Below, piece after piece: positions 22,930 through 34,000 of a stretch of DNA of 64,000 bases. The position numbers and the translations under genes are program-made. This stretch comes from Diadema setosum (taxonomy: Eukaryota > Echinodermata > Echinoidea > Diadematoida > Diadematidae). Location of the stretch: NCBI RefSeq assembly GCF_964275005.1, contig NC_092686.1, positions 44,266,333 through 44,330,332 on the forward strand, written 5' to 3'. Positions within the stretch are counted from its first letter, which is position 1. Each line of letters starts with the position of its first letter. The notes under the pieces are model-generated. The model did no database searches. It was not told the DNA's origin and was given only the letters and a program-made list of their open reading frames with translations.

Positions 22930-23122
22930 TGTAGTAGACTCCGGTTATAGCAAAGTCCTCTGGACCGACAGTTTTCTTTTGTTTTACTGTATCAAAATTT
23001 TGTTATAACTGAACAAATAAACAATAAAAAAACATAGAGTGGTAGTGTTGAGGCCTGAATTTTTACTTTGTAGTAGCCGAAATGTTGTTATAACCGTATT
23101 CGTTATAATGGGAGTGCACTGT
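22930..23122. mobile_element. TACAGTAGACTCC-type MITE, copy 1
   Basis: Starts TAGTAGACTCCGG and ends GGGAGTGCACTGT. The interior has ATCAAAATTTTGTTATAACT, matched in reverse complement by 63160-63356. Tc1/mariner-like appearance (inference). Confidence 0.75.
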
Positions 23123-23601
23123 GTAACAAGGTAGGATATAGTGAGATACCTTATGTGACAAGACAATTTAGCAGGTCCCATTCTTTTTATATTCTTTTGT
23201 TTTTATCTGTGATGTATTGAGATATTGATGGCTGAGAACCAGAAGTGCTTTGTCACAATTTGGGGGGGGGGGGGTACTGATTTATTGGTATATTGTAGAA
23301 CTCAATCTCCTCTACATTATGGTGTCAGTTTCAATTTTGTTTTCACTTTCAGTAAATTGTTACAAATAAGAAATAAAACCACAAGGGCACTGTTTTAGCC
23401 TATGTTTGGAACAATGTTTTATAAATCTACCCACTTTTGAATAAATAAACTTTTTATTTCATGTAAATTGTTTCATTTTTATTTAGGCTCAAATCTTAGA
23501 GCACGATAGTGTCCTTCTGGTTCTCAGCTGATGATATGTGACATAACAAGGAAATTCCAGTGGTCCCATCAAGCAGCTTATTGTGAGGCTTCCCTGTACA
23601 G
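23120..23601. mobile_element. Interrupted MITE related to 8897-9086
   Basis: Its left part (GTGAGATACC ... TATTCTTTTGTTTTTA) and right part (CAAGGAAATTCCAGTGGTCC, CAAGCAGCTTATT) match the continuous copy at 8897-9086. The match is broken by a separate 298-bp insert at 23231-23528. Confidence 0.65.
23231..23528. mobile_element. Nested insert with GCTGAGAACCAGAAG ends
   Basis: Perfect 15-bp inverted ends: GCTGAGAACCAGAAG at 23231-23245 and CTTCTGGTTCTCAGC at 23514-23528. The inside holds a G-run and AT-rich sequence. It sits in an older MITE, so it is younger than its host element. Confidence 0.75.
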
Positions 23602-24182
23602 CATGTGCGTAAGTCATTATGTTCTCTTGGTCTGATATCAGTCTTTAATTTATAGGCGACAGGGTCCTGTATACAGTGTAATTGACGATGCTCCCCTTGT
23701 TAACGTGATGGTCTGTTTTGTTTTTCACTGGGCATCAGACATCTCTCAGGACATTGATATTTCTCATCTATTGAGGGACTGCATTACCGTCAATGATAGC
23801 AAATCATTGGCATTGTTCATGTAGAAAAAGAGCTGCAAATTGTGTGCCTCTGTAGAGAGATGTAAACTTTGATTTGAAAAATAACATCTACATTGGATCA
23901 TTGTTGTATTTTTTACAAATTTTGTGTGATCTTAGTAAAACAAATTAGAAGAGCAGAAACACAGTACATGTACATGTACAGGGGAACCAAGGGAAACCCT
24001 GTGATAATGAGGTTGCAGGGGCCGCTGATTTGTAATACTTGTTATAACTGGTATCCGGTTGAGGAGTACTAATTTTGAGGAAATTGGCATCAAATCAGCA
24101 AACATATACCATCTGTATTCCGTGACAGGAGACAGTACCAGTATTTGTGCTTGTTGACAGTATAAATTTGCCTTTGCACTTG
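23602..24182. other. Intergenic, nothing recognised
   Basis: AT-rich, with a TACATGTACATGTACA tract near 23966. No gene. Confidence 0.4.
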
Positions 24183-24562
24183 CATACTTACCAACAATTC
24201 TGATTAAAACTGAACCATTCTGATTTCTGAGGTTTTTTGGGACCGTGAAAAACTGAACATTCTGATTTTCAGAAAATTGACATAATCAAATATTTTTAGA
24301 ACAGTCGATTGGTGTATCATAAATATTAACCAAGACTGTTATTTGCCTTATCCAGATAGGTGCTTGTATGAAAATTACCCATACATAGGTTTAATATTTA
24401 ATGGAAAATGATCTCTAAAATAAGGCACAGAGCATCTAGAAGCCAATATCTTCCAGGGCCCGTAAGCGAGCCCTGGACCCCAGCCGAAGGGACCTAGGCA
24501 CATTTTTTCCCCATCTCAAAAAAGTCTTCAGATTACTGATTTTCAAATGTTGGCAAGTATGC
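24183..24562. mobile_element. CATACTTGCCAAC-type element, copy 2
   Basis: Begins CATACTTACCAACAATTCTG and ends TGTTGGCAAGTATG, inverted. The interior has a CAGGGCCCGTAAGCGAGCCC hairpin (24455-24474). It is the longer relative of 21151-21387. Confidence 0.7.
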
Positions 24563-24793
24563 ACTTGTGATTGAGATATGATGCAAAAACAAAACAAAAC
24601 AAAGGAAACAAACAATTGGCTGGTGCTACAATCCCAGGTTGTTACAAAGAGGAAAACCAAAGCTGTCTGTGCAGTAAGTGGAGTCAGAGGTGAAGGATAA
24701 AAATGTTCAATATGAACTTTATATCAGTAAGAGATTGACAGTTACATTTCATCCAAAACAATAAAAGAGCCATTATTAAATCTGTGTACACCA

Positions 24794-24951
24794 GGGCCCC
24801 GTTCATAAAAGATGTTAGGATGGTACCTCTTGCTGGAATAGCAACTTCCTGTAGCAACAACCAGTGAGGAAGGTGGACTCTTGTTGTTACCATGACAATT
24901 GCCATTCCAGCATGAGTTGCTATCAGAGTAACTTTTTATGAAATGGGACCC
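24794..24951. mobile_element. GGGCCCC/TTCATAAAA MITE, copy 1
   Basis: Left end GGGCCCCGTTCATAAAAGAT and right end TTTTTATGAAATGGGACCC are inverted copies. Inside, CTTGCTGGAATAGCAACTTC is mirrored by a GCCATTCCAGCATGAGTTGC segment, so the whole can fold. The second copy is at 48917-49071. Confidence 0.85.
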
Positions 24952-25151
24952 AGAAGTTTTGCCCAGTGAAGAATTAAAAAAAAAAAAATTAATCCCTTTT
25001 GAGGCTGTTTGCTCATTATCAGTTTTCATAAACTTTGAATGTTTATGTCTTGTGAACAGCTGTTGTCCCATCCCCAGTTGATTTGTATTGTAAAAAATTT
25101 ACACCCCTCCCCCACATCTTGAAAAAAAAAAATATATATATTCAATGCATG

Positions 25152-25319
25152 TACAGTCAATCTTGCCTAAGTCGAATCTGTTTGGACTGAAGAAGTAGCT
25201 TTGACTTTGATAAAATTCAACTTATATATCAATAGAATATAAAGAGATGACTTGAAAAGACCTTCGACTTAGGCAATTATTCGACTTATGCCAGGTCAAT
25301 TTAAGCAAGGTTGACTGTA
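25152..25319. mobile_element. TACAGTCAA mariner-like MITE
   Basis: Left TACAGTCAATCTTGCCTAAG and right AAGCAAGGTTGACTGTA are inverted. Internal CTAAGTCGAA and TTCGACTTAGG blocks are also inverted. TA at the ends suits Tc1/mariner insertion. No coding. Confidence 0.8.
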
Positions 25320-28300
25320 CTTGAGTTTATCTCAATATTAATTCAATAATGTAAGTTTAATTTTTTGTGCAGGTGGGTTAAGACTGTAATGTAAATACAG
25401 TGTATTTCTGTTCATACTTGGAATACATTATACTGCATTACAAACAGTGATATTTTGCTAACACATTGTATCATGTATTTATTGTAAATAAACTAGATGA
25501 AAATATGAATTCTGTCCCTGAACGAAATGTAATCATTGAGTGTCAATGAAGCAGAGTCTACACAATTTACACACCATGCATAATTCATGTCCACGAGTGG
25601 CAATACGATAGTAACCCTCCCACCCAACATCACTGATAACTATGTAGCTCACATGAGCATACTCACTGCACCAATAGCAATGATTCAAACATGACCTGTT
25701 TGTGCTGGATGATGAGGCTCCCTCTTTCATTGAATGGTCCACTTGGGGAAATGGAGACAACTAGAACTCATTGCCTGCCTGGCAGAAGGACCCAGCATGA
25801 AATTTTGACTCCTATATTGAATTTTGGTCTGTGACATACGTGTAATTTGACAGAGTTTTGAAAACCGTTTCATATGATGATGTGTAACATCATTTTTTTG
25901 TGATTTATTGAGCTCACAAGAGTTAGGCCCTTCTGCCGGGAAGGTGACGAACTACAACATGTATGGCCAATTCAGGATGATACCAAAGATCATGATCTAC
26001 AACCTCTCAAAATTTTGAGATACAGGGTATCAGGCAGGCTTGGAACTATGCAGCAGATTACTCCATATGTCTGCAATGTCAAAGCATGATCCCCAATTCT
26101 AAAAGAAATTTTGCATTTGAATAAAGGAAAAGACAGTTTACAGCTCTATATATTCAGTGGACCAACCTTGTTCAACAGACATTATCTCATCAACATTAAG
26201 ATTCCAATTTCACCCCCTTGCATTGAGACTGGTATGACACAATATGATTTTGAGAGATTTATGACAATTGTCACAGGGAAGAATTTTATGGCAAATAAAA
26301 CACCTTTGTAACTATGGAATACCACTTCCAATTCATCTGCTATCATGACTTGAAAGTTTTAATTAATCATGAATTCATAATGAAAATTATTTCTGTCACA
26401 ATTGGGAAGTTACTGAACTTCCTTAGCATCAACCACCACCCAAGTAGATGAAAGTGTGTTCTTTTGAACAATCTGTATGCATTTGATGCTAAATGCTGTA
26501 AGATACATGTATACCAAGTGTGATTTTATAAGCACCTTTATCCACACAATACACATACCTGGCCACTTCAAACTTGATCTTTCACTAATCTGCTTAGAAA
26601 ATATGTTGACTGAAGTGTAGCATCTTGTCAGCAGCATTCACTACAACTACAGACATCAAGTGATGTAACCAGAGCAAAAAATAAACACATAAACATGCTG
26701 TAGCCAAAACTTTTATAAATGCAGGTTTTTCTCATACATCAAAATGGCTCTAAGACAAGATTTATGACAAATGAGAGGGTACTTTTGAACTCAGTCTTTA
26801 AAATTGTTTCAATTTTGCTTGTAAACATGTTCAATACAAGGTAGTACATGGGCACTGAGTATATAACCATCTATTAGGTTTAGCCACTTTCTCCTGATAT
26901 AGATTTCATTAAAACAAAAACAGAGCACCGGGAGTCTAGCGCTTACCGGAGCATTGCAAGTTTATCTTCCACATATTCTTGCAGACTATTGCCTTAGTAA
27001 AATGAACATAGCAAACTTTGGGGGCTTCATGGGCCTCCTGGGGGCATGGTGTCCAATTGTATATTCCAAATAGTATTAAATGTTTTTACTCAGAGCATTT
27101 CTGGTTTTATAAAAGAGATTTTACAGATTCTCTCACTTAGGGGCTCCAGGGTCCCTTCGAGGTCCCATACAAATATATATTTTATCACCTTGGTGATAAT
27201 GCCTGCTATAAAGTTAGGTGACAAATTTGACCATGTGTTCATAAGAAGAATGTTAAAAATTGGTTTTGCACTAGATCCTTCATAGCAGAAACTACTGGTC
27301 CTGCAATAATCGGATTGCAGAGCGCAGTAAAGATGAACCTTGTTGAAATCAACTGAAATCCACCCAGGAGGTGCGTCCAATATCGAGCAACGAAGACTTC
27401 CAGTCAACCCAGACTAATTCCAAGGAATTGGATGACTCACAGGTGGATGCCATATCACTTTTGTGGAAGATGCCATACTTGTAGTCCACCCTCCAAGGGA
27501 ATTTCCCAAGCTCAAGGATGGAGCTGGACCGAATAGAAGCAGCCTACATGATAGTCTAGCTTCTGAACTCTTTTACTTGAAGCGGTGATTCAGTGTACAC
27601 GACAAACCGCAAGAGGGCATGACACCCGAGGACTGCGATACGCAAGAAAAAAGAGTCCAGTAAAATACATTCACCGGATTGAGCGAGGTCAAGAGTTCAC
27701 GCTGAAGTGGTTCATAAATATTCATGATACGCCATCAATCAAACAGTTCTACGGTTTGCTTACATACACTAAGCATGTGGGAATGCCAGCTGATCGCACT
27801 CCGTGTGGTAGTAAGGCATGTCGGCAAGGTGTGTGTATCATCACACTTTGGAAGCATCAATTGTGCAGGGAGGTTGTCTTACCTCCCTGAATCATGCAAG
27901 AAGAACCATGCAGCAGTGGAAATGAAAAGAAGGAAGAAATTGCGACAAACCCTGGCTGCTGGCTGTGGTACAAAATGGCATCCATACAAGTACAACATGC
28001 ATGTTGGTGCATAGTATGCAACTGTCAGATTATAACTTGTAAGAGGTATATAAATCTGAACTTGGTCAAATCACTCCGAGAAGAACTCGTAACAGCCTTC
28101 AAACTGGGACAGAGCCCAGACGACCTAGGTGACTGCCAAGGTGGCCAAGCCAACATATTTGGTTTCCTTCCTTGCATTCAGTAGAAAGAGCAACAGCAAA
28201 CATTAGGTACCTCTAGACCCACAGGCACTAAACATGGCCTGCAAGCAATCATATGCAATTGAGGAAACTACTCACAAACTCTGTGGTGCTAAGATATTCA

Positions 28301-28340
28301 AGATAAGATATGCAAAGCCCTGGGACCACAGGTAAATCTG
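25320..28340. other. Intergenic region without an assignable host gene
   Basis: Between the 3' ends of two convergent genes. Several 70-105 codon open stretches occur on both strands (for example 27090-27407 minus, 27585-27890 plus) without recognisable domains. The part from about 27560 on may be more of the retroelement fossil that follows, but this is not shown. Confidence 0.4.
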
Positions 28341-28349
28341 ACAAGATGA

Positions 28350-29590
28350 TTGTCTTTTGACCCGATGAAGCTAAACATGTTAAAGCTCTACACAACCTGA
28401 TGACAGCTGCTTGGAAGAATGGGTTGGTATTTAATGCTAGGAGGAACAGCATCAAGAATCCACAGATTGAGTTGTTCGGATGTGTGTATAACAAAGCTGG
28501 CATCCATCCAGATCCAGCAAAAGCAACGGACATCATCAACTTGCCAGAACCGACTGATATTCCCGAACTAAACCAGTCTCTGGGAAAGGTTCAATACTTG
28601 GCCCCGTTTAAACCAGGCTTGTTTGACAAGACAGAGATACTTAAGGCCCTCTCCAGAAAAGACAGCAACTATTGGTGGTCTGCCTCACCCAGGAATGCAT
28701 TTGAGTAACTAAAGAGAGAAATATTGTCGCTATGCACACTCACCTACTTCGACCCTAAGAAACACTCAACGATTCAGGTTGATGCTTCCACCCAATGCAT
28801 GGGTAGACTGATGAAAGAAGGAAAACCTGTAGCCTTTGCTAGCAAGGCGCTCACATACACTGAAAGCAGGTACGCCAACATTGAATGGGAAATGCTAGTG
28901 GTTGTACAATGTATTTGGATGCACAAGATTCCATACATATGTCTATGGCTCAAAGTTTACTGTGGAATCAGACCATAAGCCTCTGGAAAACATCCATCAA
29001 AAGAACCTAGCTAGCACGCCTCCAAGATTGCAGCAGATGCTTCTATGCCTCCAGCCATACAATTTCGATCTGGTATATACAGTACATGTACATGTAGACC
29101 AAGCCCAGAAAATTACTCTCACTGATGGCTTGTCGCAACTCAACCCAGAGGAACAGCCAAGCATCGAGTTTGATGAGACGATCCATGTGATGTACGTAGC
29201 ACCAGACAGATTGAAACAGCTACAGGAGGAAACAGAGAAAAGTCTTGAACTTAGAACGCTCAAGGAGGTGATACAAAAAGGCTGGCCAGAGGAAGCGAAG
29301 AAGGCCCCCAAGGTAAGTACGACAGTACTGGTCATGCACAGATTTGCTCACAGTAGAAGATGGTGTCATCCTGAAGGGTGCAAGGATTGTCATACCCAAA
29401 CCAATACAACAGGAGATACTACATCAACTCCACAAAGGACACCAGGGGATGACATGGACCCACATCAGAGCAAGAAGCTGTGTTTATTGGGAAGGAATTT
29501 AAAAAAGACACTGAAGGTGTAATCAGCACATGTTCAACCCGCAATGAGTTTCAGCATGTACAACCCAAAGAACCTCTAACATGATCTCCC
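28350..29590 (+). mobile_element. Broken Ty3/Gypsy LTR retrotransposon fossil
   Basis: Plus-strand pieces match the pol region of Ty3/Gypsy elements in the family order: the end of reverse transcriptase, RNase H, a linker, and the zinc-binding start of integrase. No LTR pair, gag or protease was recognised. The copy is broken, with several breaks, and looks old. It is not a host gene. Confidence 0.85.
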
Positions 29591-29599
29591 ATACCGCCC

Positions 29600-29811
29600 T
29601 TGGAAAATGTTGATCAATGGCATAGTGCCCAAATGAACAAATTGGGATCCCATCCCCCTAGGAATAACCTGCCAAGTTTGGTGAAAATCTGTCATAAGGT
29701 TTTCTAGAAGAAGCGGAAAATGTAAAAAGTTTACAGACGATACACACCAGACGGCGAATGATGAATGATCGCAATAGCTCCACTGAGCCAGAGGCTCAGT
29801 TGAGCTAAAAA
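29600..29811. repeat. Dispersed repeat ending in GAGGCTCAGTTGAGCTAAA
   Basis: Starts about TGGCATAGTGCCC and runs through GCCAAGTTTGGTGAAAAT and ACGATACACACCAGACGGCG to a CTCAGTTGAGCTAAA hairpin. It lies directly downstream of the Gypsy fossil. Family by recall of style only. Confidence 0.5.
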
Positions 29812-30447
29812 TAAATAAGAAGTAAATAATGGGACTTTACAAATACCTGAAAAGAATTATTGATGAGAAATGCAAGCACATCCCCATCAGTAGACTGTCT
29901 ATCAAAGACATTACAAAGAAAGTACAGTACTTTGAACAGGAGACACTAGCACTTCCAATAAGGTGAAGCAGGCTAATGGAATTTAATATTCACTACAATG
30001 ATTATGAGTCAAATCACATGGCAAATCTACAATAGCAAATCATAATTACCAAAAATAAGTAGCGAATACTGCAAAGCAGGCAGTGACAACAATGCAGCTT
30101 TTTCTGTGATGGTTAAAAAAAGCAAAAAATGATGGCACAGTGTTGCAGTTTGTCTTACTGCAGAGGAGCACCATGGGCTTATTGGGCCTGATGCAGTATT
30201 CTGCACTGGACTAATTAGTCATTGAACCAACTCAGACAAGGAGCCAAGCATGTTTACTTGCCAAAATTGTTTAAACTGACCAAAAGTTTTGAGTCATATA
30301 GCAAACAGCACTGATGTCTTGCTGCCGTGACAACGTGATGCTGAAAACGTCCACTTCCACCATACATATAAAATGATGAATTCACCGTCCAGCATCATGG
30401 ACAGCACTTCAGTCCCAATGTCCCAAAATACTGACATCTGTCAAGCC
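29812..30447 (-). other. Presumed RAD18 3' flank
   Basis: Follows the RAD18 stop on the minus strand. No gene features. No AATAAA was located with confidence on the minus strand. Confidence 0.35.
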
Positions 30448-31094
30448 TCAGTCTGCTGATGTCTTCTCTCGTTTGCGGGATCTTGTCTCTCTCTTGCCGT
30501 CGCTGCCACTCCCCTCATCGTCCTCTGCCGCTGAGTCAGGTTTTCGCTTCCTGCGACTCAGGCGTTTCGGCCTCGCATCCTCTCGACGGAACTCGGGGCT
30601 GAGGGAGTACGACAGCACAGTTTTCATATCTTACTTCATTTGCAACTTGAATTTTAAAAGCGCGACTATGCTTATACTAGCAACATCTCATGGAATAACA
30701 AGAAATTGGATCATTAACTTCAGCACCGTTTATTGTAAAAATCAACCTTTATTGCAGTATAAACATCAATATATCAGATTTTCAAACCCATCACATCTTT
30801 ACCAATTGTTGAGTGTAACTCCCTCATGGCAAAGGAGAATGAATATTGTATAACAAAACTATACCAGAGCTTTGATGTACTGAAAGCTAGGAATCTGCAG
30901 TTTACAGTCCATTTCAAAAGTCCAACAATTGAATTCATTTGAAAAGCTAACACCATTTCAAATTTCTACCTATGTCAGTGCTTACATTGCTAGTTTTTAC
31001 CAGAATTCCAAGTCAATACAAACCTTTTTGGGATGACATCAAGATTACAAGGTGAAGGATTATCGCCATGGCTACCAGAAGTTTCACTGAATGT
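30448..31094 (-). CDS. RAD18: RAD18 last exons, alternative structure
   Basis: 31024-31094 has a strong acceptor (GCTCTCTTTGCAG) and donor GTTTGT, and encodes TFSETSGSHGDNPSPCNLDV then IPK. 30448-30598 (acceptor TACTCCCTCAG) gives SPEFRREDARPKRLSRRKRK, then an acidic patch and KREKTSAD before a stop. Joined in this order their phases agree, with exon 11 ending at 31897 (weak donor GTAGTC). The alternative is exon 11 using donor GTGAGA at 31861 and splicing straight to 30598, which also keeps frame. If unspliced, exon 11 stops at 31858. The basic tail resembles the lysine/arginine-rich end of vertebrate RAD18. Confidence 0.7.
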
Positions 31095-34000
31095 CTGCAA
31101 AGAGAGCACAACATGATTATGACTTGATATATTCTGCAAGGCTCATAATAATTTGTCTACTGTTGTAATACTTATATATCTCGTCTTCTGATGTAACTTG
31201 GTGCCATATTTATAAACATATTCTGTTTTCTCTTTATTAAGAAACACATATATTACCTTGATGAACATGGCACTGTGATGACATCCTACCAAAAACTCAC
31301 TCATGGTCAAGGTAATAAAGAAGAGCACTGTGCATGAATTGTCTTCAGAGAGAAAGATAGGCAGCTGGACACAAGAAGCAGAAGTCATGTGAGACAAGGG
31401 TAGATAGCTCCCAAGAGAAAATAAAGAACATGATATCAAAGGCATAATTTACCATTTGCAGATGAAACAAAAACCCAGCATTAGTGCTTCAAAATAGTTT
31501 TAAAATGTGAGTTAGGGATAGAAACAACCAATATGAGAATTTGAACCAGTATTATCGACGTTAAGTATTGTTAAATATACAGTGAACAACAGTTATAACA
31601 AAAATGCTTCCAGACTAAACCATCTACAGTTATGATTTAATGAGAAAATAGTGATATTTCTTTATTCTTTAGGCTTTATTGCAAAAATTCAATATGGTAG
31701 GATGTTTTGTGATACAACTGACCTACACATATGCATCAAAAGTGATATCTTGAACATCTTTTAAATCACTGCTCCCAAAGGTAAATAGGACCTTTAAAGA
31801 GAAGAAGCACTGGTAGTAAGTTCCATACAGAGCCAAATATAATCAGATAGTAACGTCTCACAATTTAAAACTATCAAAGTCTGGCACAAAGACTACCTCT
31901 GGAGTGACTGCACTGCTCCCCTCGGAAATGGAATCTATGTCGTTCAGGAGAAGTAAGTTTGGTGGAGGTGGGACAGGGAGTGAGGTAGAGGCTTGTTCTG
32001 CAGATTCCAATGTTTCCGAGTTCACAACACCTGAGAAAATGATACACAAGAAAATAAGAAGAAAATTGAACTACACCATGGCAAATTTTGAATGCCATCA
32101 CATTTTTTATACAGTGTTGGTGCCAATACATCAGTTTTAAAAAAATGAAAAAAAAAATAGATTTAGAATTATTACATTTGCAATAAATAACATATTTCTT
32201 TCATGGCTGAAACAATGAAATACAAACTGAAATCATGGAATCAAGCTCTGAAGAGAGCATCTAACGAGTTCTAGTAATAACCTGTTTCTATCTGCAATGA
32301 TATGAATTGCGTCCCTGCAGACATCTCCAAAAATAACCACTGTCTTTACCCCATTTTCAAACTCACAAAAACCAAGATTAAACATGTTGCTAAACACTGA
32401 AGATATTTTTAGTGAAACTTCATTCAGCCAAAATTTAGTCAGTACCTCTTCTTTTGCTATTTAGAGCTTCTTATCAATCTTAAATCAATGCAATACCCTG
32501 CTCACGATGAGTAGATGAAAATTAGCATTTACTTTTCTTCATAAAAACTTGGAAGCAATATTCCATGCAAATGACGACATCCACGGACAAGCACTCACTT
32601 ATTCTTAACGACTGTATTGCTCCTACCTTCCTTTGTCCAGTTGCTCTCTAACGGCTGCTGATCTGAGATGGGTCTCCTGTCTGAACGTCCTATTGAGCAG
32701 CGACCGAAGACTGGACTCATTTTTTCATCTTCAGTCATGTCCATGGGCTCCTCTGGCCCTTCTACTCCAGTTACCATGGTAGCATGATGGTCTTCCGCTT
32801 CATCCACTGCCGCAACATCCAGGCAGCTCCCAGCAGCAGCACTCCTGTGCGCTGGTAGCACCCTGTCACTCTGGGATATCTTCCCTGCATCTTTGTTCCC
32901 TCCGATACCATCCTCCTGCTGCTGCATCGATTTCTTAGAAACCACATTAGCCTGTGCCCGTACAGTCCCATCAATACCATCTCCTACCAACATCCTCTTT
33001 CCTTCCGCATCACCACCAACATCACCATGGTTTGTCTCTGTGGGTGTGGTATCTGCCTTAACAGAATTAGTTCTCTTGGTGTCAAGGTCTACTTGTACAG
33101 AGTCCTGGGCCTGGAAGCTCCCATCGTCCGAGGCTGCAGAGGAGTTGGTATCGGCGGAAGCGGAGGGAAGTTGTGGCTCCGGTTCTACTCTCGGTGCTGC
33201 TGCTGCTGCTGCTGCTGCTGACTTCTTGGACTTGAGGTTTAACCTCTGTCTTGTGTTCTTGATGAGTTCATGGAATTGTGAGCCATGAGACTTCACTGGC
33301 ATGAAATGAGAAACAAGACATAGTATCATAATCATATGAAGGAGCAACATTTTGAACAATCCGTGAACTCTGTGGTGAGACTGTATAATCAATTTATGTG
33401 CATGCCAGAAGAATGTATCACTAATCCTAAAATCAAACCTGCTCCTGTTAACATTAGCAGGTGCGATAAAATGAGCAATATCCTGCAGTGTCAATTGTAC
33501 AATGTAGGATGTGATGCTACAAAGATCAGTGCATGAACATGAACATGAAAATCATTGCTGTCCATGCCAATTCCCCTCTGTTTTCTGGAATTATTTCCCT
33601 TATTCTCAAGTTCACCACATTTTTTTTTTTTTTTTTTTGGGGGGGGGGTGGGGGTGGTGGGGGAGGTACATACTCTACAATCCGTGAACTTCCCTAATGT
33701 AATAAAGTGAAATAGTAAGATGCAAACCTTATAAAAGCAGACATGCTTTGTACTAAACATCACAGCACTTAAAAGCAGTTCAGAAAGACGAAAATCTTCA
33801 GCATGAAAAGTCTTTAGCCTTACACCTTTAAATCTACATCCATTGAACCCAATGACCTTGCAAGAATGTTAATACATTTTACCTCCGCCAAGGAAGGAGG
33901 TTATGTTATCATCTGCTTTTGTTTCTCTCTTTGTCTGTGTGCAAAATAACTCAAAAAGTTGGGGACGGATTTGGATGAAACTTGCAAGAAAAGTTGATGA

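Noticed and set aside
27585-28184. Possible upstream part of the Gypsy fossil
   Set aside because: Overlapping frames give no clear family motif, so it was not added to the element.
31858-31860. Stop here as the certain end of RAD18
   Set aside because: Downstream exons with good splice sites and a matching frame encode a basic tail like that of other RAD18 proteins, so this stop is treated as one option only.
32893-33288. 131-codon plus-strand frame
   Set aside because: Antisense shadow of RAD18 exon 10; leucine/alanine-rich only because of the complementary low-complexity sequence.
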